Shown piece by piece: positions 13,401 to 24,950 of a stretch of 64,000 bases of DNA (position 1 is the first letter of the stretch; every line of letters begins with the position of its first letter). The DNA comes from Callipepla californica brunnescens (taxonomy: Eukaryota > Chordata > Aves > Galliformes > Odontophoridae), in NCBI GenBank assembly GCA_023055505.1, contig JALIRH010000008.1:6263775-6327774 (forward strand). The letters run 5' to 3'. The notes beneath the pieces were generated by a model, which was not told the DNA's origin, searched no databases, and saw only the letters and a list, made by a program, of their open reading frames with translations. The position numbers and the translations under genes are program-made.

Positions 13401-13834
13401 TGCTATACTTTTCATCTATTCAGCTTTTCAGTGTGAATATTAATTTTTTTTTCTAGTCAAAACATTACTTTGTTTTTTAATACAGTGTTCTTGGAGAGAT
13501 TTAGATTAATGCTTCTTCAAAATGCTTACAAAAAATTTGGTAATTAAGATCTTTTTAAAAAAAAAAAACTGCAACCCCACCTATTTTCTGATTGAACTGG
13601 TATAATTAATTTGATTTTAAATGTTACTTTTTTGTTCTATTTATTTTGTCATCATTTTTAATTTAATCTGTAAATGAGACACCATTTTGAAACAAAAGCT
13701 CAAATGTGTTTGTTTTGAAATTATCCTCATTGAGATTCACATTTTATTGTTTTAAAGAAATTTCTGAATTAGAATTGGCATTGATTGGCTCATTGCTTAG
13801 ACCCCTTAAAGTACTTTTTCCACAAACTTACTGT
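10463..13834. other. Putative intron, middle part
   Basis: No exon supported. It contains a 20-bp palindrome at 10636-10655, short TA runs and T tracts. The stretch 12300-12400 faintly resembles an antisense MIR-type SINE core (acttgtcaaaggtctgc) but is too diverged to call. Confidence 0.4.
10636..10655. repeat. Perfect 20-bp palindrome
   Basis: aatgttgtatatacaacatt equals its own reverse complement. A 15-base inverted repeat (gacaat-aac-attgtc) lies directly before it at 10621-10635. Such AT-rich palindromes can extrude as hairpins. No function is implied by the sequence alone. Confidence 0.9.
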
Positions 13835-13859
13835 AAAAAAAAAAAAAAAAAAAAAAAAA
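13835..13859. repeat. A25 homopolymer tract
   Basis: An uninterrupted run of 25 A, followed by caaaaaac. It lies just before the T-rich acceptor tract of the next candidate exon. Confidence 0.95.
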
Positions 13860-13882
13860 CAAAAAACTCATTTTTTTTTCAG

Positions 13883-14020
13883 ATGTGTTGGCTGTATACA
13901 ATACAAAACTTATAATCTTACACGATATCTTCTTACCCAAATTTTGAACTGTAAGGTCCCTTATCCTGTGAAAGATGAACAGCTCCTGTGCACTGCTGAA
14001 ATTAAACTCAGGACTGAGCA
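13883..14020 (+). CDS. Candidate internal exon 3 of unidentified gene
   Basis: A strong acceptor (cattttttttttcag) ends at 13882. From 13883 the frame is open to a TGA at 14037-14039. A donor (GAGCA|gtatga) at 14021 lies just before that stop and would give a symmetric 138-base exon. Its single leading A completes the split codon of the 7446-7580 exon (CA|A, Gln), and its trailing CA pairs with the T that opens the exon at 23326 (CAT, His). The peptide includes NLTRYLLTQILNCKVPYP and a charged end (CTAEIKLRTE). NLT would be an N-glycosylation sequon if the protein is secreted. If the donor is not used, this is a terminal exon ending at 14039, with an AATAAA at 14806 as a possible poly(A) signal. 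Another possible donor (GAACT|gtaagg) is at 13951 but gives a different phase. Confidence 0.5.
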
Positions 14021-14829
14021 GTATGAAAGCTTCACCTGATTTTTATGTGTGTGTGTATATGTGTGTGTGTGTGTTTTTAAACTTAATGTCATTTACTTGA
14101 AGAAATCTTTCAATTTCACTCCTCAACCTCTGCCAATCAGAGGTGGTGCAGTTGAAGTTTTTACTCTGATTTTTATTTCTTTGTATGGGCAGTGAGGGTG
14201 GCACAGAAGCAATGTAATCAGCAGAACCTGTCTGAGAGGTAAATCTCCTTCAAGGACTGGTGTCTGTGCTGTCACTGCTTCTTGGTGAGATTACAGGAGA
14301 ATGATGTTTTAGATGATCAATCAACCTTGACAGATGTGTGGCAGAGCTGGTTACAGAATCTATTTCAGAGTGTGAGCGTTTTTGTTTAAGTCTAAACATG
14401 GAGACAAACCAGAGATACTCTATCAGAAACTTGATTTTAACTTGATATGGTTTCATGCACTTGTCAATATTCTCTGACTGCACTGGTAATCAATAACTGA
14501 AGGAAAAGGTAAATTTGTATGAAAAAATATTTTTCCAAGTGTTTATTGTACAAACTGTTCTTTCCTTCTCTTGCATCCTCAAATTATATTTCTCAGCTTT
14601 AATTGGATATGAATACGTACTGCATTCTGTTGGAACTTTTTTTTTTCTACTATCTCCCCCTACATTTACTTTTCAGATTGAATTTTCTTTTCTATACTAG
14701 AGAGAGTGAGGAGGAGATTTCACTCAATGGTATTTACTCAGAATACTAAGTCTGTACCATTCTCTATCCCTACCCCTTTCAGAAACACTCAGTTCCCTGA
14801 CAAGTAATAAAAATCCTAAAATGTTTGTG
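14021..14829. other. Intron or 3' flank with TG repeat
   Basis: Includes the TG/TA microsatellite at 14045-14076 and an AATAAA at 14806. No other feature was recognised. Confidence 0.4.
14045..14076. repeat. (TG)n microsatellite with TA interruption
   Basis: Two TG runs separated by tatat. A likely polymorphic marker. Confidence 0.9.
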
Positions 14830-15370
14830 TGCTACTCAAAAAGTAGCACCTCCTATTTTTATTATCTTGGTTCCCAGTATCAGAGGTGATGCTGGTGGTA
14901 TGGTAGTTGAGATGGAGCCTCCCCACCGATATTCCATTACACTTTGTTTCTGTGTAACATGACAGAAGAGGGGCGGTCTGAGAGAATGGCATCTGACATG
15001 GAAGTGCATGTGAAGCAAAGAGGAGGAATTGAATTCCTCCATGGGGAAAGAATGGTACTCATTTGCATTCATTCACACTTGCTGAACGTTTCTGGAGATG
15101 AAGCAGCGAATGCACCACAGTGAGGTGGTGGGTGTTGTGCTTCACAGTGATGTGGCGGTAAACCGTGTTCTGGATGGCTGTATTCAGCTGTCGCTCCACA
15201 AAATGCGGTGTCTCAATAAATTCATCCACGTGAATTGGCGAATGGTGGTGGCTGTGCTGAAAAACGTTTTGTATCTGAGAATGTGCTTTATCAAATAGTG
15301 TTACTGCAGTTTTGTATCTTTCATAGCTTCCATGGAAGTATATAGGAGGTATTACTTTCAGAGTGTCCTC
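14830..15370 (+). mobile_element. Internally deleted mariner (GalluHop-like), about 540 bp
   Basis: The ends are imperfect terminal inverted repeats: 'aagtagcacctcc' at the left and 'ggaggtattactttc' at the right. Between them the plus strand carries the N-terminal coding part of a mariner transposase (a frame starting near 14960 includes MASDMEVHVKQR and FLHGERM, then LLNVSGDE). The central catalytic region is missing and the 3' end follows. A full mariner is about 1.3 kb, so this is a non-autonomous, MITE-like form. It has many substitutions and a stop soon after the N-terminal part. The longest ORF of the window (129 codons, minus strand, 15059-15448) is antisense to it and is not a gene. 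Confidence 0.85.
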
Positions 15371-18117
15371 CATAGTAGACAGCTGGTAGGTTTCATATGT
15401 GGAAAAACTGTCTTCTTTAAAGACATAGAAATGAGAACTGAAGTTCATAAACCACAGCGTTAATTTTTTCTTTAATGAAATTCCTTCTTACATGGCTTTA
15501 TTTTGTTATTTTAGCGCTATAAATAAAATGTATTACATGATGTAAATTGATGCTAATGGGGTGAAACTATCATAAATAGTTCACGTTATGGTGCTAAATT
15601 AATGTCTGTCCTCTAGCTACAAAATTTGTTGTTGTGCTGTTATGCTCAAATATTAGTTGCTACTTCAATTACAAACGCTGAAATGGGAATGAAAGAGGGT
15701 GCAGATTTTTCATTCCCTGCTTTTCTAAGCAAAATTCTTTTCTAGCTATAGGAACAATTTAATGCCAGCAGGAAATGCAGTTAAAAAGTAGGATGCCTGC
15801 AGAAAGTATTTCCCATTTATGCTGACGTTGTGCTTTACAGTGGGCAGTGCTGTAAGAAAGTAAGATTCACTCAGCTGTGTCTAACAGCTAGCTCGAGTGC
15901 TGCTGAAATGCTCTAGACCTATTCTGGTAGGACGAGGGAGGAATAGACAGCAACAGCAAAATCTGTTCAGTGCTTTCCTAAACAACTTCATGAAGATGTT
16001 TGTTTCCTTTGGTCTTTTTCACAGATGTACAATAAGGCAAAGTACATAGAGACCTCATCATCTTATAGCAAATTTGCTGCTTTGGCAGAGCTTTGAGTTG
16101 CACCTGGTTTGTTTCCTTCATAGTCTAGAGGGGGAATCTAATGCATTGCAATGATTATTGGAGAGGTCAGAGGTGGAATTTCTGTGTAGCCTTGCCCAAA
16201 GAGAACACAAACTTGTGGTCTGTTGTTGACCAGCTAGGATTTTCTCTCTCTCTCTCTGAAGAGAGACCCTGCTGTATCTGCCATTCTCCTAGCTCCATAC
16301 AGCTCTGTGCTTCACAGTTTTCTGTGTTACTGCAGGGAGTTTACTGTTTGAGGCACAGTGGCTGTTTGCATCTGTTTCATTGGAAAACTGTGTCATGGGG
16401 AAGTTTCAGGATGTTCTCTACAAGCAAATAATGGTCTACTCTGGCAATCGTTTGCCTTTTAAAAGCAGTATTAAGAGCTTTTTGGGAGGTGTCCTATTGG
16501 TGATGGAAAGGAACTGATTCCTGCACTCACCACTGTGTTCTTATTGAGGTGCAGCTGTGATTTCTTGATGCGAACTTCAGTTTTCACTACTGCTTCTGCT
16601 GCCCTGTACTATGGAAAGTACAAATTCCAATCTTGGTAGCAGAACACTGCTAGGTATATTTCTGCACTTTATTGATGTGGTCATATGGTTACAGAGCATG
16701 TTGTAGCTGAACATCCAATACCTTTGTTTTTACTTAAGTGAAATTCATTATTTGCAAATAGTCTTTGACAGCATAAATGTTCTATGTTTATATGCATACC
16801 TTTAGTGTAGAAATTAATGTTGCTTTATGTCATTCTGTATTTCCCAGTGGTGATATAACACATAGATTTAGTAGAATTCCTACAGGGAAAATAACGTAAC
16901 TATTATTTTATGAACTCTTCAAATTGTGATATGTTTATTTTCTATGGTTTTCTGGATAGTGTAGTCCTGTTTTTTTAATAAAACTATTCTGTAATTAAAA
17001 GAAAAAAAAGCTAGGTTTCAAGGTTTGACCTTTAGGACTGAATTGCCATGTATATTGTTTTGTTTTTGAGTGCCCCATAGTAGGGAGGGAGTGAAATGGG
17101 TGGGAAATGCTGGTGTTAAATGTGTTTGACATCTTAATTTTCAGATGGTATCTTCAGATTGTGAGTTCCAATTTTGTTCTGCTGCTTCATTAGGACACTA
17201 GAAAAAGAGTACAGTGTGTTGCATGCAATATTTTGCATGACAGACGTGTGTATTTTGTCACAGTAGTTTGATGTTGAAGAGGAGCTCTTAAACAGAGGAT
17301 ATCTCCATTGTGTCCAGTCATTTAAAAAAAAAAATCTGTTTTAATACTTGACAATGAATTTCTCTAACATGCAAATACAATTCCATAGTTTTGTACGGTG
17401 TTTTTCCTAGCTGCAGATTTATAGGAAGTTTGCACACATCCTCATGCCATAGCACATCTTACCTTAGAGACATAGGTTTTTTTCACTCTTGTGGATTTGT
17501 TACACAAAATCTAACTGCAAACTAAAATATCTGCATTGAAGACACATTTCGTGACTCATCCACTGTTGTCCTTAATAAATACAACTCAAGGAGGAAAATA
17601 TGAGGGAATGATTCATTCTCTGTATGGAAGTGGAAGGCTATTTGATAGAAGAATATCGAAGATTCTTTTTAACTGTTTACTTTACTATCCAACAACTTGT
17701 AAAGGAGGATTTGAACAGAAGACTCACCTGCTAAAGGTCTTGTAAGAACGAGTTTGGACAGAAACATCTTATCTAATACAAAATGTATCTATCCAAACTA
17801 ATCATGTGGATAACACATTTAGGATTCTCACTGACAGGAGGTCATGTGCCATCTGTATCTCATTGAATAATATTGTATCAAAGTCAGCATGCACAGGGCC
17901 TACCAGAAGTTATCAGAATTCATTTCAATTAAACAGATGGCTGAGGAATCAAATGAAGAGCCTTTGAGAGATGGCTACGGAATCAATAATGTTTCTGAGC
18001 TTTATTGATTTATTTTTGTCCAGGCAGTAGAATTGATTTATGTCTCCGGCTTTATTTTGATAAGTCAATGATAGCTCAACTATTCTGAAATTAATGTCTT
18101 CTTTTTATGGGGATAAC

Positions 18118-18135
18118 TTTTTTTTTTTTTTTTTT
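18118..18135. repeat. T18 tract
   Basis: Homopolymer of 18 T. Confidence 0.9.
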
Positions 18136-18769
18136 CCTGGTGAAGAGAGATTTTACATCAATCCAAACTTATTTTGCTAAGTAATGCTGTGGCTAGCAGG
18201 GTATCATAAATCAAGCAGAAGGATGGTCTATGTAGTTTCACGTGGGATAGATGACTTAGAATTGTGGAAAAGGCATTTATTTATTTAACCAGTCAGATGG
18301 AATTGCATTTTTCCTCTTTGTGCTAACAAACTAGTTGACATTTGTAAGCAGACAGGATTCTTGCTGTGAGGAGGGCAGTAGTGTGAGGATTGTCTTTCCA
18401 TAAATAATAGTTGAAAAAGAAGAGAAAAATGCATTTGTGTGTGAGTGGAGAAGAAAGGGCAGTCCAACTCCACACATGAGCTTCTACCATATGGTATGTT
18501 CTCATCGTTATGTGTAACAGCGTAACATGTGGAAATCATAGTTTGTGTGTTGTGGCTGATGGAGCCTGGTGTGGTACTACCTTGCTTGTTACAAACCTAG
18601 ATCCTATTTATGTCAGCAGTTGGTTCTGCTGCTGTTCAAATGTCCATATTTTCCAGGTCAATGAAATACTTGTAATAGCTTTATGAACAAAGTAAAGTAT
18701 ATTCACAGTTGTTTGCTTGCTTTTTTTCCTTCTCAATGTGTATCCTTTAAAGTTCCTTGGAATGGTTCA

Positions 18770-18789
18770 TTTTTTTTTTTTTTTTTTTT
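18770..18789. repeat. T20 tract
   Basis: Homopolymer of 20 T. Confidence 0.9.
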
Positions 18790-19929
18790 CAAAATAAGTA
18801 ATAATGACTCTTCTCCTGCCATGATCTCATCTGCCAGTTTCCAGTACCAAACCCATTTGATTGCTCAGTAAAATTTGAGTAAATGAAACCTCTGTCCAGA
18901 TCTAATAATAAATGAAGCTGCTGAGACAAGAAAGGATTATGGATGAGGGTTTTTTTTTTAATTGGTCTAATAACTCTTGTAATTCTTACAGAACATAGAA
19001 GGGAGGTAGGGAGGTACAGTTTGGCTAATTTTAGAAAATTTGCTGCAACCTTCTACAGTTTCATAGATCGTAAACTCTCTCATAATATATCCTTTTAGGA
19101 AACTTCAAATACTGAGCAGAACATAGCTGTGAGTTTCTGTAACTATTTTGATCCACAAATATTTTTTTTAGAAATTGAGTCCTGAAATGTATTGTGTTTA
19201 GAAAGAATGCTGGAAGATTTGGTTTGTAATTCTAGCACTGGCTGACTTGAATACACAGGTAAATTACATTTATCTTGTCTTCACCAGATGTTTAAAAGAT
19301 AAATAAGTCCAGAACAGCAAACTTACTTTTTGACAGAGGATTTTGTGGTGTCATCGGTGTTTTTTGTTTTATTTTTAAGATGTTAATCTCAAATTCAGAG
19401 CACTGCTGCTACTGAGTATATGGCACACAGAACTATTAGTTAAAAAATCAACTTTTGAAATGGAGGAGTAATGAATTATTTATCTTAAAACCTAATAGCA
19501 GTGAGATGCATGAACAAACTAAAAAAAATATATCTTGAAATCAGGGGGAAAGAAAAAGCACCTTTTCGACCAAAATGCATGATTCTTCACTAAAGTATCT
19601 CTTAATTATGTTGACTATTCAATCAATTAGCTCTCTAAGTATGCTCTTGTAGGGGAGGTGTTCTACCCTTCAGATTATTTTGCATCCGTCCTCTATGAAG
19701 TCATGCACGGGCAAATCTAATCAAAAGTATCTAAAATTAACATAAACATTGTAGATCAACACACATTTGTCTTGAACACGTAGTCCTGTTACTTCATGAA
19801 CACTTATACTGGATGCATAATTTCTGTGTTATTTCAGGAAATAAATAAGCATATATGTTATATAAGAACATGTATTCAAAGTTTTTTGCTTAAGACTTAA
19901 TGTTAGTATGTAATTCTATAAAGGCAGAT

Positions 19930-20372
19930 GTTAGTGAACTGGTGAAGGATCTGGAGTACAAGTCTTACTAGCAGTGGCTGAGGGAACTGGGACTGTTTCT
20001 TCTGGAGAAGAGAAGGCTGAAAGGGAGACCTTAATCACCCTTCACAACTCATTGAAAGGAGGTTGTGGCACGGGGGGGTGGGGGGGTTCAGCCTCTTCTC
20101 CCAGCGAACAGCAATAGGATGAGAGGCAGTGGCCTCAAGTTGCAACAGGGGAGGTTCAGGCTGGATATTAGGAAGAATTTTTCTCGGGAAGAGTGGTGAG
20201 GAATTGGAACAGGTTGCCCGAGGTGGAGTCACTGCCCTTTGGAGGTGTTCAAGCAAAAGAAAGGTGTGGTACTTAGAGACATGGTTTAGTGGGCAATATT
20301 GGTGGTAGGTGGGTGATTGAACTAGGTGATGTTAAAAGGTTGGAAAAAGACCTCTGTGGTTCTAAATGGGGG
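19930..20372 (+). mobile_element. CR1 LINE 3' fragment, sense
   Basis: This reads as a sense CR1 3' part, in the usual order: a gagggaactggg segment, 'ttctggagaagagaaggct', 'ggctggatattaggaagaat', a 'ggaacaggttgccc' segment, 'cctttggaggtgttcaag' and the end 'ggttggaaaaagacctctg'. It includes a G-rich insertion (acgggggggtgggggggt). It is the only plus-strand CR1 in the window. The 73-codon minus-strand frame here is a shadow. Confidence 0.9.
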
Positions 20373-21224
20373 AACTGATATTTCTAGTTATCTGGTCTTA
20401 GCTTTTTCCTCCCCCCCATGTATTTGCTGCTCAGTCAAGTCCACTATCTGAAAATAATGCCTTCTTTTGATTTCTCACAATTTTAAGTAATGAATGGCTT
20501 TTAAATATCCTTTTGAAAAAGGAGGCCCCCTTGGTGGTTTTGAAAAGATATATTAGTGAGTTTAACGTGCAAGAGATATGGAAGCAAAACATTTGTATAA
20601 ACGCACTTTTTTTATTATAGTGCTATGGGGTGGTCATTCAGTTTTAATTTTTGGTAATATAGTAAAGTTATGCTGAAATGCAGTAGGAAAATGAGATAAT
20701 GGTATTCCAGCTGTCATTCCAATATTATCACTTCAATCAGCTTTCGAGCACAATGTAACTGTGCTGAAATATGGTTCAGCGTGTCAAGCTATTGTCTAGT
20801 ATTAGCATCTGCATAGCTGCTATTGTTTTCCTGGAGCAGCTGCCTTTCAAACCTCTGATGGAGTAGGTGGCAGACATTCTGTAGTTAAAGTTGCATTGTG
20901 CTACACAAAAGAGACTACTGGGATAACTCCCCCAGCTTTTTTTTTCTTATGGGTGACTTTAGTACTAGAAATCTTTTATTTGAAATATTGGGCAGGCTGA
21001 GAAGCAGGATCTTGGAGATGAAAATTATAATACACAGTTCTCTGCTTTGTCACATAGATCTTTTTATCAGTATAGATGTACAATATGTGCTTCGTTTCTG
21101 CTGGTGGATGAACATAGGCCATCTAACCTGGAAGTCTCCTTTGGTACTTTCTAGAAATATTTTATTCATATATGAGACCTCAATTATGTATGAAGGAAAT
21201 TAAATTTATTCACCTTGAGAGAGA

Positions 21225-21259
<35 letters not shown>

Positions 21260-23325
21260 TCTGTATGGAGACTATCAGAGAGAAAAACAATAGAGATAGT
21301 TCAGAGTCTGAAGTCTGAACAGAGCTGAATGATCAGTGATCAGCGGTTAGCACATTGTGGCTAAAGGAGTGTGAGCTGCTGGTTCCCCAGAAAGTGAAAG
21401 TAGAGCAAAGATGGGGAAGAAGAACGAGGGGGAAAAAAAATGAGTAACAGGAATAGGGAAGTCATTCTGGTATTCTCACCGTGGCTTGCACCAGAATAGT
21501 GGATAAATAAATAACTGATGCAGTAAAAAGGTATGAAGAAATCAGTAGTGCTTGCTTGCACTTTGAAGCACGCTTAGCATGCTTTTGTGAAGGCTCCAGG
21601 AAAGATTTCAGTTTATCTACTGGTATATCACTTTATTTTTTTCCTGTGGTATATATAGCTGATGTTAGAAGGAACAATTTTGCTGCCTTTTTGCATTGGT
21701 GAGCTGGGCTCTTTTGGAAGGATTTGCAAAAAACACCCATGCCTGAAATGATCGAATAATTGATTTTCTGATATAGTCATTGCCACAACTCTGTGCATAA
21801 CAATTGAACTATTACACTTTTTCCACACTGCACCTGCATTTGGGCACGCAACCCAAGTGATGCTAATGATGTTCTTCCTAATCATGTAGGAAGAACTGGG
21901 AAGAAAAACAGCACAGAGGGATCCTTCATTAAAGGATGCTTATCAGAACAAGGCAGAAGAAGAGTTTCCATAAGCTGAGAGCTCTCTGTTGGTATCGCCA
22001 TTCGCTTACCCTATTAATGAAAGTGGGTTTTGTAACTGTTGAAGTTGCTGTTAGTACCTAACCACTACCTGGAGAATGTAATATTACTGTTTAAAAAAAT
22101 CAGCTGGATTTCTTTGGCCCTTTTTTGGCCTGAATCTTGATAGATCTAGAGTGTCATTCATTCCAGTGTCTGAATCTGATACACCAGGAATGTGTATCTA
22201 TTTTTTTTTTCAGAATTCTCTACCTTTGCAGAATGCAATATTGGAGTTGTTATTGTGTTAGTATGAGTGTAGCATCCCTTTCTGATCTCTACTTTATGAT
22301 TTTCATACTTTATATGTTATTCAGGTAGGCTGAAAGGCATCAGCTTTTACTTTTAACAGTGCATCCCATATTTTGACAGGGTTAATACCAGCTGCTGATT
22401 CATTGATGTAAGTGCATTTTTTGGTGACTTGCAGGCAAGTAGCTGCTTAGGGATTATACTTATTATCCCCTTAATTTTATTAGAATAAAAGCAGTGACAT
22501 TGCCAACGACCCAGATGTTTGAAAAAGCTATAGATTAAGCTGTTGAGGCCCTTACCTTTAAATCCCATGATATTACATTACCACACATTCAGATGCTGCA
22601 GAATTGGATTTAAATCCAGCACTTGAACCCCCTTTGTAATCTCATTTTGTACTTGAAGTGGTGAAAATAGCAGTAATGCAGCTGCTGCAAGAGTGACTGT
22701 GTGTGCATTTTTCACATTAGAAAGGCTTTTAATAAAGTAAGTGCTTTGGGTGTGGAAACATTTGTCCTTACTTTCTTGCAGCCTTGGTAACAATGAGAAG
22801 AAATTTCAAGTTCTGTAACTTAGTGTGGCCTAGAGATTGATGGAGAAGGGGTATGATTCTTGGACTTGCAGTGTGATACAATCTTACCACATTAAGACAT
22901 CGTTAAACATTGATGTTTACCATCATTCTTGGTGACTTTAAATATTTGTTGCACGTATGACTGTCAGATGGTGTCACAGATGAAAATGAAGAATGAGAGC
23001 CGTGATTGCATCAATCGTAATTTTGATCCCGGATGCTTCCTTAAGAAAGAAAGAAAAGAAAAACATGTGGGGAGAAAATTAGTAACTACATGTACTTATA
23101 CAAACTTGCTTCAAGATTCTTTTTTATTATATGTTGAAGTTCCTCTGCGGGGGTCATCAATAAGTACTAATACAATGACTTACATCTAAGTCCTTTATGC
23201 AGTGATGCAGGCTTGCTATGCAGTTTGTGTGATGAATGGGCACTAGTGTAAGGGTATGCATTACAGGCATGCTACTGGAACATAGGCAAGTGCTAAATCA
23301 GTTGGTGCTTTGCTGTGGTTTACAG
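20373..23325. other. Putative intron, no supported feature
   Basis: Contains a T27 tract at 21229-21255. A 25-base stretch at 20449-20472 resembles the mariner left end but is too short to call. No exon with good splice sites was seen. Confidence 0.4.
21229..21255. repeat. T27 homopolymer
   Basis: An uninterrupted run of 27 T, the longest homopolymer in the window. It could be the tail of an old minus-strand insertion, but no element body is recognisable beside it. Confidence 0.95.
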
Positions 23326-23409
23326 TGCTTATCTACCTCCTGATGGTAGAATTGGAGTTTTCAGTACAGGTGATCCTTTCAACGCTTATTTACAGTCTGC
23401 TATGAGCAG
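23326..23409 (+). CDS. Candidate internal exon 4 of unidentified gene
   Basis: An 84-base segment lies between an acceptor (ctgtggtttacag) and a donor (AGCAG|gtgttg, rather weak after the GT). It is symmetric, with one base, 27 codons and two bases. The peptide contains DGRIGVFSTGDPFNAYLQ followed by SAMS. One other frame stops at once and the third stops near the end. With the 13883-14020 exon the junction codon is CA|T (His). With the terminal exon at 24828 it is AG|G (Arg). The peptide looks like real protein, but I do not recognise it. Confidence 0.45.
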
Positions 23410-24109
23410 GTGTTGCTTACCTTTGACCATGTGCATAAGTGACATATTTTTCAGTGAGTACAGACACCTTCTAGGGAACTGCAACTTAAGAGGTGAAATA
23501 CCTCATTTACCATATCTGATTCACTCAGAAAATTAGTTTTGAGAAACTGAACGGGGAGTTTCTAGGTATTGCAGTTGGTTTTCTTCCCTGCTTATGCTCC
23601 TGAGGTGTAAATTATAAAAGTATTTTGAATTGATTAGTCTGAAATAAAATGCTGAGAATGGGACTATGATTTTGAACATTATTAATCTGAATAAAGACAC
23701 AGCAGTTTACAGGCTGTTATTTTACTTGTAGCGAATGTAAGGAGGCTTTAAGATGAGCTGTGTGGTTATGTTACAACTCCTGTAAGTACAGGAGGGATTA
23801 TCTATGAACTGTGAACAGTTAAGGCCAACTGCCCAAAGCCAAGTTTATCTAAGTTTGAATTCTTTTATGCATATTGCCTTGTTAACAAATTATGACTATT
23901 ATGAGTCACTTTATATAGCTTCTGAAGGGACTAATTGGTCCCTTCTTTGGAGGATGCTGCAAAGGAAAAAGCAAAAATGTCCTGTGCTGGCTTGTGCTTG
24001 ACTTATGAGTGCTTTCCTCTGTTTGAATTAAGGAATTAAACCACTGTTTTCAATAGAGATAAATTATAAGCATTTTGTATATATGCAGGAGCTAAATGAA
24101 GTGTAGAAG
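23410..24109. other. Putative intron
   Basis: No feature recognised. A 65-codon open frame at 23804-24001 has no clear splice sites. Confidence 0.4.
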
Positions 24110-24390
24110 CACAGAATAGCCCATGGTGGCAGAGACTTCTAAAGATCATCAAGTCCAACCTTTAATGGGAAGAAGGAGCCTAGATGAGATTATCTAACAT
24201 CCTGCTTAATCACATCTTGACAAACTTGAATGGGAGTAGGGAGTTTATTCAAGCGATCATTTATTCTCACTGTAAAGGGTGAAAACTATTCTGCTACAAC
24301 TTGAACCCGTTGCCCATTATTTTCTCTGGGAAGAGAGAGCTCCTGTCTTTTTCGTAGCTATCCTTCAGCAAATCATTTAGAGTTAGCAGC
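24110..24390 (-). mobile_element. CR1 LINE 3' fragment, antisense
   Basis: The plus strand begins with the typical antisense CR1 end ('gcacagaatagcccatggt', 'cagagacttctaaagatcat', 'caagtccaacc') and continues with 'gaacccgttgcccattat'. It is diverged. It lies in the last putative intron, about 440 bases before the terminal exon. Confidence 0.8.
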
Positions 24391-24827
24391 AGTTAGGGAA
24401 CTGTGTTTGCAGGAATGCTAGAAGCCTATCCCTTTAAAAAATCCTTGCTTCCCTTTACACTGCCAATCTATGAACTAGAAGGGTTCTCCTAGCCTGCTGC
24501 TCCACTTCTGTGGAATGACATGAAGGGGCAATGGTTTTAGCACACGTTATAACTTTGCTCTTTGGAAAAAATTACTTTCAGAGATTTTGCTGCCATGAAG
24601 GCAGGACCTGCAAACTCCTGCCAGAACATGTAATGAGAAAGACTTGAGCCAACTACTCAAGGGCAAACAATCCAGGGGTGTAACAACTGTATCCAGAATG
24701 AGGCCTCTGTGAATGACTTTATTTAGGCATTTAAAGTTAAATTCTTGTCTGAATTAAGTCCATAGCACTCAAGGTTTGTGTCAGTCTTACTTTAATTTTT
24801 ATTTATAATTAGGTTTTTTTTCCTTAG

Positions 24828-24909
24828 GCAGAGGAAGCAGATGAAACTAACAATTATATCGAGACAGCTGATGCAGATGGAAATTCTCTGTAGTGTAGCT
24901 TTGTTGTAA
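24828..24909 (+). CDS. Candidate terminal exon of unidentified gene
   Basis: A T-rich acceptor (aggttttttttccttag) ends at 24827, with stop codons and a poly(A) signal soon after. Joined in phase to the 23326-23409 exon, the frame reads QRKQMKLTIISRQ and more, and stops at TAA 24907-24909, giving 27 codons including the stop. A second frame, needing a different upstream exon, reads AEEADETNNYIETADADGNS and stops at TAG 24891-24893. That acidic tail also looks authentic. Which frame is used cannot be settled from the window. The 3' UTR would be only about 60-80 bases. Acceptor, stop and AATAAA together make this one of the better exon calls. Confidence 0.5.
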
Positions 24910-24944
24910 ATGTTTAATTCTCTGTGTGGGAGGACATAGTTTTT

Positions 24945-24950
24945 AATAAA
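24945..24950 (+). terminator. Poly(A) signal AATAAA
   Basis: A canonical hexamer lies 36 bases after the TAA stop of the putative terminal exon. A T-rich element (cttttcttttccttaac) about 20-30 bases further on would serve as the downstream element. Cleavage would be expected near 24965-24975. Confidence 0.5.

Larger units (their letters stand above)
15371..19929. other. Putative intron, no supported feature
   Basis: About 4.6 kb of AT-rich sequence with a CT run at 16243-16257 and T tracts at 18118-18135 and 18770-18789. A 96-codon frame at 16141 spans the CT run and has no good splice context. Nothing else was recognised. Confidence 0.4.

Noticed and set aside
15059..15448. Longest open frame of the window, 129 codons on the minus strand
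   Set aside because: It is antisense to the deleted mariner at 14830-15370 and has no splice, start or poly(A) support.
20449..20472. Short match to the mariner left end (ctgaaaataatgccttct)
   Set aside because: Only about 20 bases and no following mariner sequence, so chance cannot be excluded.
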